This document shows positions 13,657-21,033 of a stretch of 64,000 bases of DNA, piece after piece. This DNA is from Burkholderiales bacterium. GTDB lineage: Bacteria > Pseudomonadota > Gammaproteobacteria > Burkholderiales > Burkholderiaceae_C. A program made the translations under genes and the position numbers. The notes under the pieces are model-generated. The model did no database searches. It saw only the letters and a program-made list of their open reading frames with translations, and was not told the DNA's origin. The stretch spans positions 341,002 through 405,001 of the forward strand of contig JADJDV010000003.1 in assembly GCA_016702555.1 (NCBI GenBank), written 5' to 3'. Positions within the stretch are counted from its first letter, which is position 1, and every line of letters begins with the position of its first letter.

Positions 13657-14129
13657 GCGTTGCTCGCGGCGATGCCCCAGCGCGCCAGCGCGGCGTCGTC
13701 GGCAACGCGCGCATCGACCCAGCGCGCGCCCGCCGGCGTCTGCTCCTTCTTCCAGAACGGCGCCTGGGTCTTCAGGTAGTCCATCAGGAACTCGCAGGCT
13801 TGAAACGCCTCGCCCCGATGCGCGCTGGTCACGGCCACCAGCACGATCTGGTCCTGCGGCGCCAGCAGGCCGATGCGGTGGATGACGCGCACGCCCAACA
13901 GGTCGAAGCGGCGGCGCGCCTCGTCGATCATGGCCTCGATCGCCTTCTCGGTCATGCCCGGGTAGTGCTCCAGTTCCATCGTGCGGATCGAGTCACCTTC
14001 GTTCCGATCACGCACGGTGCCGACGAAAGCACACACGGCCCCCACGCGCGCATCGCCCGCGCGCAGCGCGGCCACCTCGGCGCTCAAGTCGAAGTCCTGT
14101 GGCTGAATCGAAACACGCGACGAACTCAT
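13653..14129 (-). CDS. moaE: molybdopterin synthase catalytic subunit MoaE
   Basis: 158 residues from ATG 14129. MoaE landmarks: GAVCAFVGTVRD, the MELEHYPGM segment, the HRIG strand, SAHRGEAF and the C-terminal FWKKE lysine region that contacts the MoaD thiocarboxylate. With MoaD it converts precursor Z (cPMP) to molybdopterin in the cytosol. The partner moaD (16808-17062) is about 2.7 kb away, separated by lysE and a plus-strand two-gene insertion. The moaE stop overlaps the nuclease start. Confidence 0.95.
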   Translation of the reverse strand: MSSSRVSIQPQDFDLSAEVAALRAGDARVGAVCAFVGTVRDRNEGDSIRTMELEHYPGMTEKAIEAMIDEARRRFDLLGVRVIHRIGLLAPQDQIVLVAVTSAHRGEAFQACEFLMDYLKTQAPFWKKEQTPAGARWVDARVADDAALARWGIAASNA

Positions 14130-14415
14130 GCCGGCATTTTGCCCTGCGCGCCGCCGCGTCGCCGCTACACTGGCGCCATGCACCTGCACGCCCTGCCCCG
14201 CTTCACGTCGCCCTACGCGACGCACGCGGTTGCGTGCACGGCCTGCAAATCGAAGAAACGCCAGCGCATCTGACCGGCGCTGCGGCTGCCGTCGTCAGAT
14301 GTGCGACGGCAAGACCCAGCGGCGGCTTCTTCGGCATCTCCTCGGCACATTTTTCCGCGCACATTCGGCCACGGCCCACCCAAGCGGTCATGGTTTTGTC
14401 TGAAAGGATGTGGAC

Positions 14416-15318
14416 GTGAACACCGAACCCTACCCCGGACCCGATTTCTCGGGTCTGTGGATTCCCCTCATCACCCCGTTTCACGAAGACGCCGTCGACC
14501 ACGCCGCACTCGGGCGCCTGACCGCCCGGCTGGCGGCCAGCGGCATCCGCGGCTTCGTCGTCTGCGGCTCCACCGGCGAAGCAGCAGCGCTGTCGAAGGA
14601 GGAGCAGCTGGCCTGCCTGCGCACTGTGGCCGCGCACGCGGGCGGGCTGCCGCTGGTGATGGGCGTGAGCGGCCACCACCTGCCCGACACGCGCGACTGG
14701 GTGCGGCGCCTGGCCGCGCCCGACGTGCCCGCGCTGGCCGGCCTGCTGGTGTCCGCACCCCACTACGTCCGGCCGGCGCAGGACGGCATTCGCACCTGGT
14801 TCAGCGCGCTCGCCGACGCCAGCACTGTGCCGCTCGTCGTCTACGACATCCCCTACCGCACCGGCGCCGTCATCGCACGTGAGACGCTGCTGGCGCTGGC
14901 CGCGCACCCGAACATCCGCGCGGTCAAGGACTGCGGCGGCGACGTCGGCAAGACGCTGGCGCTGATCCGCGACGGCCGACTGCAGGTGCTGGCCGGCGAG
15001 GACGCGCAGATCTTCGCCACCGTGGCGCAAGGCGGTGCCGGCGCCATCGCCGCCTCGGCCCACCTGCACACGCAGCGCTTCGTCGAGCTGCTGGAGGCGC
15101 TGGCGGCCAGCGACCTGACGCGCGCCCGCCGCGCCTGGGCGCCGTTACCGCCTCTGATCGAGGCGCTGTTCGCCGAGCCGAACCCGGGGCCGCTCAAGGC
15201 CGTGCTGGCGGCGTACGGTGAATGCGGAGACGAACTGCGTGCACCGATGAGCCGAGCATCCTACGACGCCGCAAGCCGCGCGTGTGCCGTCAGCGACAGC
15301 CTTATGGCAAAGAGTTGA
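14416..15318 (+). CDS. dihydrodipicolinate synthase family protein (class I aldolase)
   Basis: 300 residues with the DapA fold: GSTGE at 51-55, catalytic Tyr Y143 in VYDIPYRTG, and the Schiff-base lysine K171 in RAVKDCGG. It belongs to the wider DHDPS/N-acetylneuraminate lyase superfamily; the divergent loops and the neighbouring SDR argue for a catabolic aldolase rather than lysine biosynthesis. GTG 14416 was preferred over GTG 14410 because AAAGGA sits at better spacing. It is followed 49 bp later by a co-directional SDR. The pair runs opposite to the surrounding molybdopterin genes, so it may be an insertion. Confidence 0.83.
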   Translation: MNTEPYPGPDFSGLWIPLITPFHEDAVDHAALGRLTARLAASGIRGFVVCGSTGEAAALSKEEQLACLRTVAAHAGGLPLVMGVSGHHLPDTRDWVRRLAAPDVPALAGLLVSAPHYVRPAQDGIRTWFSALADASTVPLVVYDIPYRTGAVIARETLLALAAHPNIRAVKDCGGDVGKTLALIRDGRLQVLAGEDAQIFATVAQGGAGAIAASAHLHTQRFVELLEALAASDLTRARRAWAPLPPLIEALFAEPNPGPLKAVLAAYGECGDELRAPMSRASYDAASRACAVSDSLMAKS

Positions 15319-15367
15319 AAGCGACTGGCCGATACTCCTGCCAAAGAGATCGCGCGAGGAGACGCAG

Positions 15368-16156
15368 ATGGACCTGCAACTCAAGAACAAGCGGGTGCTG
15401 ATCACCGGCGGCAGCAAGGGCATCGGCCTGGCCTGCGCACGCGCCTTCGCGGCCGAGGGCGCACGCCTGGCGCTGGCGGCGCGTCAGGCCGACACCCTGC
15501 AGGCGGCCGCCGACGCCCTGCGCGCCACCGGCGCCCAGGTGCTGGCCGTGCCCACCGACCTGGGCGATGCGCTGCAGGCCGACCGGCTGGTGCGCGAGGT
15601 GGGCGAGCAGTTCGGCCCCATCGACGTGCTGGTCAACTCGGCCGGCGCCGCGCGCCGCACCCCGGCGCCGGATCTGACGGCGGCCGACTGGCACGCCGCC
15701 ATGAACGCCAAGTTCTTCACCTACGTGCACGCCATGCAGGCGGTGTTGCCGGGCATGCGTGCGCGTGGCGGCGGCGTGATCGTCAACGTCATCGGCGCCG
15801 GTGGCAAAGTCGCTTCACCCACGCACCTGGCGGGCGGCGCGGCCAACGCGGCGCTGATGCTGGCCACCAGCGGCCTGGCCCACGCGCACGCCGCCGAGGG
15901 CCTGCGCATCGTCGCCGTGAATCCCGGCCCGGTGCTGACCGAGCGCCTGCAACAAGGCCTGGAAGCCCAGGCCGCGCTGGCCGGCATCAGCGTCGATCAG
16001 GCGCAGGCGCAGACGGTGCAACGCGCGCCGATGGGCCGCATCGCGACGCCGGAAGAGATTGCCGATGTGGTGGTATTCCTGGCCTCGGCGCGCGCCAGCT
16101 ACGTCAACGGCGCCATCGTGGCGATGGACGGCGCGACGACGCCGATGGTGGTCTGA
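15368..16156 (+). CDS. SDR family protein lacking the canonical catalytic Tyr/Lys
   Basis: 262 residues. The NAD(P)-binding motif TGGSKGIG (13-20) and the NSAG strand (90-93) are intact. Where SDRs carry YxxxK, this protein reads H153-LAG-G157, and the usual catalytic serine region reads VIVNVIGAGG. The rest of the fold, including NPGPV, is normal. It may use different catalytic residues or bind cofactor without standard oxidoreductase chemistry. GAGGAG lies 5 nt before ATG 15368. It probably forms an operon with the DHDPS-like gene. It meets the lysE gene tail to tail. Confidence 0.85.
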   Translation: MDLQLKNKRVLITGGSKGIGLACARAFAAEGARLALAARQADTLQAAADALRATGAQVLAVPTDLGDALQADRLVREVGEQFGPIDVLVNSAGAARRTPAPDLTAADWHAAMNAKFFTYVHAMQAVLPGMRARGGGVIVNVIGAGGKVASPTHLAGGAANAALMLATSGLAHAHAAEGLRIVAVNPGPVLTERLQQGLEAQAALAGISVDQAQAQTVQRAPMGRIATPEEIADVVVFLASARASYVNGAIVAMDGATTPMVV

Positions 16157-16162
16157 ACGCGC

Positions 16163-16792
16163 TCAGGCGCGCGCCTTCAGCGCCAGGATCGACAGGCCCG
16201 AGGCGATGAAGGTCAGCCCGGCGCCGATGTTCAGGCCCGTGCCGACACGCGGGCGCCGCGCCAGCCAGGCCGACAGCCGCGCCGCAAAGCTGCCCAGCAC
16301 GGTAAAGATGACGGCCGTCAGCACGGCGAAGATGGCACCGTAGACCAGCATCTGCGTGGCGACCGAGCCGCGCGCGCTGCTGACGAACTGCGGCAGGAAG
16401 GCCAGCACGAACAAGCCCGGCTTGGGGTTGAGCACGTTGGACAGTACGCCCACGGTGAACACGCGCCGCAGCGGCGCCTGCCGCGCCGGCTCGAAGGTAA
16501 TCAGGTCGCGCGAGCGCACGGCCTTGAAGCCCAGCCACAGCAGATACGCCGCGCCGACGCCCTTGACAACCCAGAACGCCGCCGGCGTGGCCTGCAGCAC
16601 CAGCGACAACCCCAGCGCGGCGGCCAGGGTGTGCACCATGATGCCGATGCCGGCGCCGATGGACGACAGCGCCGCCGCCACCGGCCCCTGGCTCAGGCCG
16701 CGGCCGATGGCCAGGATGTTGTCTGGGCCGGGAGCAAGCACCACCACCAGCGCGGCGGCGACGTAGGCGATCAGGACTTCGGTCGGGAACAT
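16163..16792 (-). CDS. LysE/RhtB family amino-acid exporter
   Basis: 209 residues with about six hydrophobic helices and the family's N-terminal signature APGPDNILAIGRGLSQG. The family exports amino acids or related small molecules across the inner membrane. It starts 15 bp after moaD stops, on the same strand. It is therefore likely the last gene of the hom-thrC-moeA-moaD transcription unit, and export of threonine or homoserine would fit that context, but the substrate is not shown by the sequence. Confidence 0.88.
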   Translation of the reverse strand: MFPTEVLIAYVAAALVVVLAPGPDNILAIGRGLSQGPVAAALSSIGAGIGIMVHTLAAALGLSLVLQATPAAFWVVKGVGAAYLLWLGFKAVRSRDLITFEPARQAPLRRVFTVGVLSNVLNPKPGLFVLAFLPQFVSSARGSVATQMLVYGAIFAVLTAVIFTVLGSFAARLSAWLARRPRVGTGLNIGAGLTFIASGLSILALKARA

Positions 16793-16807
16793 GTGGAACC
16801 CCGGGGT

Positions 16808-17062
16808 TCAGCCGCCGGTGACCGGCGGAAAAAAAGCCACCTCGGCGCCATCGGCGAGCAGCGCGGACTCGTCGCTCATGGCCTGATCCAGCGCCATCCG
16901 CACCGCATTGCCGCGCGCCAGCGCTTGGGCGTGGGCGCCGCCGCGCGCGATCAGTTCGTCGCGCAGCGCGGCCAGCGTCGGTGCCGTGGTGGCGACGCGC
17001 TCACTGCCGCAATCCAGCGCCTCGCGGATCGAGGCGAAGTAGCGCACCGTCACGCACTTCAT
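16808..17062 (-). CDS. moaD: molybdopterin synthase sulfur-carrier subunit MoaD
   Basis: 84 residues, ubiquitin-like fold, ending in the diagnostic Gly-Gly (PPVTGG) that is activated and thiocarboxylated by MoeB-type enzymes. It supplies sulfur to MoaE for molybdopterin synthesis. The ATG at 17062 overlaps the moeA stop (ATGA), so translation is coupled. The catalytic partner MoaE is on the same strand further downstream. Confidence 0.95.
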   Translation of the reverse strand: MKCVTVRYFASIREALDCGSERVATTAPTLAALRDELIARGGAHAQALARGNAVRMALDQAMSDESALLADGAEVAFFPPVTGG

Positions 17063-18312
17063 GCCAGCAACTCGGCCAGCGGCAGGAAGCGCACTGCATC
17101 GCCCCGGGCAATGGTGTGGCCGGCGGGATGGTCAACCAGACCATCGGCCCAGTGCGCCGAGCTCAGCACGCCCGAGCTCTGGTTGGTGAACAGGTCGAGC
17201 CCCCCTTGCGCGTTGCGACGCGCGCGCAGGAATTCGCGCCGCTTGCCGGGCCGCGGCAGGTCGAAGTCAGCGCGCAACTGCAACGCCGGCACCTCCAACT
17301 GGCTGGCGCCCTGCAGCTTGAGCAGGAAGGGCCGCACCAGCAGCAGAAAGGTGACGAAGCTTGACACCGGGTTGCCCGGCAGGCCCATGAAATGCGCCGA
17401 GCCGCCACCATCGCGCCGCACCTGGCCGTAGGCGAAAGGCTTGCCCGGCTTCATCGCGATCTGCCACAGATCGAGCGCGCCGAGCTGCTCGACGGCGGGC
17501 TTGACGTGGTCTTCCTCGCCCACCGACACACCGCCGCTGGTCAGGATCAGGTCGTGCGCCTCGGCCGCCGACCGCAGCGTCGCCAGCGTGGCGGCGCGGT
17601 CGTCGGGCACGATCCCCAGGTCGCTCACCACACAGCCCAGGCGCAGCAGCAGCGCGCGCAGGAAGAAGCGGTTGCTGTTGTAGATGGCGCCGGGCTTCAT
17701 CTGCTCGGGCGGCACGCTGCCCGGCATCACCAGTTCGTCGCCGGTGGAAAACAGGGCCACGCGCGGGCGCGCCGCCACCTGCAGTTCGGCCAGACCGATG
17801 CCGGCCGCCAGACCCAGCGAGGCCGCCGACAGGCGCTCGCCCGCGCGCAGGATCACGGCGCCGCGCGTGACGTCCTCGCCGGCCGCGCGCACCCATTGGC
17901 CGGGCGCCGGCACAGTGTTGATGCGCACCTGGGCGCCGCCGTCCAGCGCCTCGGTGTCCTCCTGCATCACCACGGCGTCGGCACCTTCGGGCATGGGCGC
18001 GCCGGTGAAGATGCGCGCCGCGCTGCCCGGCGCCAGCGGCGTGCCGGCGTGGCCGGCGGCGATGCGCTGCGTCACGGGCAGCGCCACGCCGGCGGCGCCG
18101 ACATCGGCGGCGCGCAGCGCGTAGCCGTCCATCGAGGAGTTGTCATTGGGCGGCACCTGCAGCGCCGACACCGCGTCCTGCGCCAGCACGCGGCCGTCGG
18201 CGTCAAAGGTGCTGACCCGCTCGGTGCGGCCGAGCGGTGCGGCCTGGCCGAGCAGGCGCGCCAGCGCCTCATCGAGTGGCATCAAGGGCGGGCGACGTGG
18301 AGCTTCAGACAT
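17059..18312 (-). CDS. moeA: molybdopterin molybdotransferase MoeA
   Basis: 417 residues from ATG 18312 (MSEAPRRP). MoeA landmarks: PPNDNSSMDGYALR in the N-terminal domain, IFTGAPMPEGADAV, the domain III motif TSGGVSVGEEDHV, and the LPGNPVSS segment of the active site. It inserts molybdate into adenylated molybdopterin. Overlaps: its first 8 bp lie inside the 3' end of mobB and its stop overlaps the moaD start, so mobB-moeA-moaD is a tightly coupled operon. Confidence 0.95.
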   Translation of the reverse strand: MSEAPRRPPLMPLDEALARLLGQAAPLGRTERVSTFDADGRVLAQDAVSALQVPPNDNSSMDGYALRAADVGAAGVALPVTQRIAAGHAGTPLAPGSAARIFTGAPMPEGADAVVMQEDTEALDGGAQVRINTVPAPGQWVRAAGEDVTRGAVILRAGERLSAASLGLAAGIGLAELQVAARPRVALFSTGDELVMPGSVPPEQMKPGAIYNSNRFFLRALLLRLGCVVSDLGIVPDDRAATLATLRSAAEAHDLILTSGGVSVGEEDHVKPAVEQLGALDLWQIAMKPGKPFAYGQVRRDGGGSAHFMGLPGNPVSSFVTFLLLVRPFLLKLQGASQLEVPALQLRADFDLPRPGKRREFLRARRNAQGGLDLFTNQSSGVLSSAHWADGLVDHPAGHTIARGDAVRFLPLAELLA

Positions 18313-18853
18313 CGTGCGACAAGTATCTCTCAGGGTGGTATTCAAAGCGCTCGCCCTGGTCGAGCAGCCAGCGCGCCACCGCTTCGGCATCGTTCAGATT
18401 CAGCACGGGACGCAAGGTCGCCTCCGGCAGCGCATCAGGCGAATCGGTGGCGATGGCGACGACGAACTCGTCATCGGGATAACGCGCCGGCTTCTCCGAG
18501 GCGGCGCGCCAGACCTCGATCTTGAGCAGATCGCTGTCCTTGAAGCCCTCGACCAGCACCCAGTCGACGCCATCGTACAACTCGGCGATCAGGTGATGCA
18601 CCGACAGCTGGGCCGGCTGCTCGAACTCGCGCATCAGCGCCAGGCGCTGGCTCGACGCCACCACCACCTCGAAGGCGCCGGCCTCACGGTGGCGGAAGGT
18701 GTCCTTGCCGGGGCGGTCGATGTCGAAGCGGTGGTGGGCGTGCTTGACCACCGACACGCGCAGGCCCTGCTGCCTGAGCATCGGAATCAGGCGCTCGATC
18801 AGGTGCGTCTTGCCCGAGCCCGAATAGCCGGCGAAACCAACCACCCGCATCAT
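18305..18853 (-). CDS. mobB: molybdopterin-guanine dinucleotide biosynthesis adaptor MobB
   Basis: 182 residues with P-loop GYSGSGKT at 9-16 and the VVKHAHHRFD segment typical of MobB. It binds GTP and supports conversion of Mo-molybdopterin to the guanine dinucleotide form. It overlaps thrC by 4 bp at its start and moeA by 8 bp at its end, so all these genes are probably read from one message. Confidence 0.93.
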   Translation of the reverse strand: MMRVVGFAGYSGSGKTHLIERLIPMLRQQGLRVSVVKHAHHRFDIDRPGKDTFRHREAGAFEVVVASSQRLALMREFEQPAQLSVHHLIAELYDGVDWVLVEGFKDSDLLKIEVWRAASEKPARYPDDEFVVAIATDSPDALPEATLRPVLNLNDAEAVARWLLDQGERFEYHPERYLSHDV

Positions 18854-20301
18854 CGGCAGGCCTCGGCCATCAACTGCTGCACGCGCGCGACATCGGCCGG
18901 CAGCACGCGCACGCGGCGCGGCAAGCCCTCGATGCCGTCGAACTTCGCGGGCCGCTCGGGATCGCGGCCCAGCGCCTCGCGGATGGTGGCGGCAAACTTG
19001 ATTGGCAGTGCGGTCTCCAGCACGATCATCGGCACGCCGGGCTGCAGATGTTCGCGCGCCACCTTCACGCCGTCGGCGGTGTGGGTGTCGATCATCACGC
19101 CGTGCTTTGCAAACACGTCGCGAATCGTGGCCAGGCGGTCGGCGTGCGTGCTCTTGCCGCTGACGAAACCGTAGCGTTGGTGCACCTGGGCAAAGGCGGC
19201 ATCTCCGCTCAAGTCAAACCGACCGTCCTTGGCCAGTGCATCGTGGAACAGCGCCTTGGTCCGCGCGCCGTCACGGCCGACCAGATCAAAAACGAAGCGC
19301 TCGAAGTTGCTCGCCTTGCTGATGTCCATCGACGGGCTGCTGGTCTCGTGCGTGTCGGCGCTGCCGCGCACGCGATAGACACCGGTGCGGAAGAACTCGT
19401 CCAGCACGTCATTCTCGTTGGTGGCCACCACCAGCTGGTCGATCGGCAAGCCCATCTGCCGCGCCACGTGGCCGGCGCAAACGTTGCCGAAGTTGCCGCT
19501 GGGGACGGTGAAACTCACTTTGTCGTCGTTCGACTGCGTGGCCTGGAAGTAACCGGCGAAGTAATACACCACCTGCGCCAGCAAGCGCGCCCAGTTGATC
19601 GAATTGACGGTGCCGATCTTGTACCGGCGCTTGAAGGCCAGGTCGTTGCTGACGGCCTTGACGATGTCCTGGCAGTCGTCGAACACGCCCTCGATGGCAA
19701 TGTTGTGGATGTTGGCATCCATCAGGCTGAACATCTGCGCCTGCTGGAACGCGCTCATGCGCCCATGCGGGCTGAGCATGAACACGCGGATGCCCTGCTT
19801 GCCGCGCATGGCGTATTCGGCCGCGCTGCCGGTATCGCCGCTGGTGGCGCCCAGGATGTTGAGCTGCTCGCCTCGGCGCTGGAGTTCGTACTCGAACAGG
19901 TTGCCCAGCAGCTGCATCGCCATGTCCTTGAAGGCCAGCGTGGGGCCGTTGGACAGGGCTTGCAGATAAAAATCCGTTCGTGCTGAGCCTGTCGAAGCAT
20001 CGCGCAGCTTCTTCAAGGGCACGGTTTCCGGCGTGCCGAAGACCTCGGCCGTGTAGGTCTTCTCGCACAGCGCCTTCAGGTCGGCGGCCGGGATGTCGTC
20101 GATGTAGAGCGAGAGGATTTCAAACGCCAGCGCCGCATAGCCGTGCTGCGCATGCAGTTGGCGCCAGTGGCCGAGTGTGGCTGCGTCGATCTGCGGGTAA
20201 CGCGCAGGCAGATACAGCCCGCCATCGGGCGCCAGGCCTTCGAGCAGGATGTCGCAGAATTTGCGCGGCGTGGTGTCGCCGCGGGTGGAGAGGTAGTTCA
20301 T
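18850..20301 (-). CDS. thrC: threonine synthase
   Basis: 483 residues, long-form PLP-dependent threonine synthase that converts O-phosphohomoserine to threonine. The PLP lysine is K125 in LAFKDMAMQ, preceded by LSNGPT; the phosphate-binding stretch SGNFGN is present. An oddity: residues 101-110 (DASTGSARTD) are encoded by a well-known interspersed palindromic repeat inserted in frame shortly before the active-site segment (see the repeat feature). The ATG overlaps the stop of the upstream PIN-domain toxin gene as ATGA, so thrC is translationally coupled to a toxin-antitoxin pair placed between hom and thrC. Confidence 0.95.
   Translation of the reverse strand: MNYLSTRGDTTPRKFCDILLEGLAPDGGLYLPARYPQIDAATLGHWRQLHAQHGYAALAFEILSLYIDDIPAADLKALCEKTYTAEVFGTPETVPLKKLRDASTGSARTDFYLQALSNGPTLAFKDMAMQLLGNLFEYELQRRGEQLNILGATSGDTGSAAEYAMRGKQGIRVFMLSPHGRMSAFQQAQMFSLMDANIHNIAIEGVFDDCQDIVKAVSNDLAFKRRYKIGTVNSINWARLLAQVVYYFAGYFQATQSNDDKVSFTVPSGNFGNVCAGHVARQMGLPIDQLVVATNENDVLDEFFRTGVYRVRGSADTHETSSPSMDISKASNFERFVFDLVGRDGARTKALFHDALAKDGRFDLSGDAAFAQVHQRYGFVSGKSTHADRLATIRDVFAKHGVMIDTHTADGVKVAREHLQPGVPMIVLETALPIKFAATIREALGRDPERPAKFDGIEGLPRRVRVLPADVARVQQLMAEACR
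19972..20000. repeat. interspersed palindromic repeat embedded in thrC
   Basis: On the coding strand this is ATGCTTCGACAGGCTCAGCA followed by CGAACGGAT, the core of a short repeat scattered through many proteobacterial genomes. It is recognisable because its other frames yield the familiar spurious peptides MLRQAQHER and LSLSKH. Here it is read in frame as DASTGSARTD within threonine synthase. I did not see a second copy in this window. Confidence 0.8.
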
Positions 20302-20708
20302 GGGGTGTTGTCGGGGCAGATCAGCGACACGTCCGGGAAATACGTGCGAATGCGCTGTGGGTCGCGTGTCAGCAACGGGCAGCGCGCCACGCTGGCGTGG
20401 GCGCCAATGAAGAAGTCGGGCAAGGTGGAACCACGCTGACCACCGCGCTGACGGTATTGGTGGTGCGCCTGCGCCGCCAGAAAACCCGCTTCACGCGGGA
20501 TATCGATGAAATCAATGGCGGTATCGGTCAGGAAGGCATTGAAGCCGTCCACATCGGCAAAGCTACGGCACACCTCGGCCAACACCACGATGTTGATCGC
20601 CAAGCGGTGCCGCTGGGCCGACTCGTGCAGCAGGCGGGCGCTGATTTCGCCCCAGACAGGCTTCGCTTCGATGACGTCGATCAAAACGCTGCTGTCGAGC
20701 AGGATCAT
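20298..20708 (-). CDS. vapC: PIN-domain ribonuclease toxin (VapC family)
   Basis: 136 residues with the PIN acidic residues in order: D in LLDSSVLID, E in VVLAEVCR, D in TLPDFFIGAHA and a final D in TRDPQR. It would cleave RNA (often tRNA or rRNA) when released from its antitoxin. Its start overlaps the antitoxin stop and its own stop overlaps the thrC start (ATGA). Activity is inferred from intact motifs; the RNA target is unknown. Confidence 0.88.
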   Translation of the reverse strand: MILLDSSVLIDVIEAKPVWGEISARLLHESAQRHRLAINIVVLAEVCRSFADVDGFNAFLTDTAIDFIDIPREAGFLAAQAHHQYRQRGGQRGSTLPDFFIGAHASVARCPLLTRDPQRIRTYFPDVSLICPDNTP

Positions 20709-20953
20709 CGCATGCAGTCCTCGCCACGCGTCTCACGCAGAATGTCTTCCGTGGACTGCTTCAGGATGCCGGTACCAAGCCACTTGAGAAACGGGTTGTC
20801 GTTGCCGCTGAGTTTGGGCGCAGCGGCCACCATCATCACCCGACCATCGGCCAGCACTTCGTAATCAATCGCCTGGCCCGGTCCCACGCCCAAGGCAAGG
20901 CGCACGGCTTTGGGCACGGTCACCTGGCTCTTTTGAGTCAAGGCGTAGGACAT
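20705..20953 (-). CDS. vapB: AbrB/MazE-type antitoxin (VapB-like)
   Basis: 82 residues. The N-terminal half (ALTQKSQVTVPKAVRLALGV) is the swapped-hairpin AbrB/SpoVT DNA-binding domain. The C-terminal half is the likely toxin-binding tail. The ATG at 20953 follows an AGGAGG site 7 nt upstream; the frame is open further upstream but starts inside the operator. It overlaps vapC by 4 bp. Autoregulation is suggested by the inverted repeat just upstream. Confidence 0.87.
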   Translation of the reverse strand: MSYALTQKSQVTVPKAVRLALGVGPGQAIDYEVLADGRVMMVAAAPKLSGNDNPFLKWLGTGILKQSTEDILRETRGEDCMR

Positions 20954-20966
20954 GATCAAGCCTCCT

Positions 20967-20999
20967 GAAAAGTAATACTGAATTTTATCCTTACTTTTC
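20967..20999 (-). promoter_or_regulatory. candidate vapBC operator
   Basis: Perfect 9-bp inverted repeat GAAAAGTAA (20967-20975) and TTACTTTTC (20991-20999), separated by 15 bp that contain a possible -10 (TAAAAT on the minus strand, 20987-20982). It is the AT-richest piece of this neighbourhood and sits directly before the antitoxin Shine-Dalgarno. VapBC complexes commonly bind such repeats to repress their own operon. Confidence 0.6.
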
Positions 21000-21033
21000 A
21001 ACCTTGCCGCGGCACCACGAGCGCCGCACCACG

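Noticed and set aside
14178..14273. 31-codon plus-strand frame between moaE and the DHDPS-like gene
   Set aside because: No Shine-Dalgarno site, no hydrophobic or conserved pattern; too short to support.
19980..20864. Plus-strand frame starting MLSLSKH opposite thrC and vapC, and a minus-strand frame starting MLRQAQHER
   Set aside because: Both starts are the well-known false translations of the interspersed repeat inside thrC.
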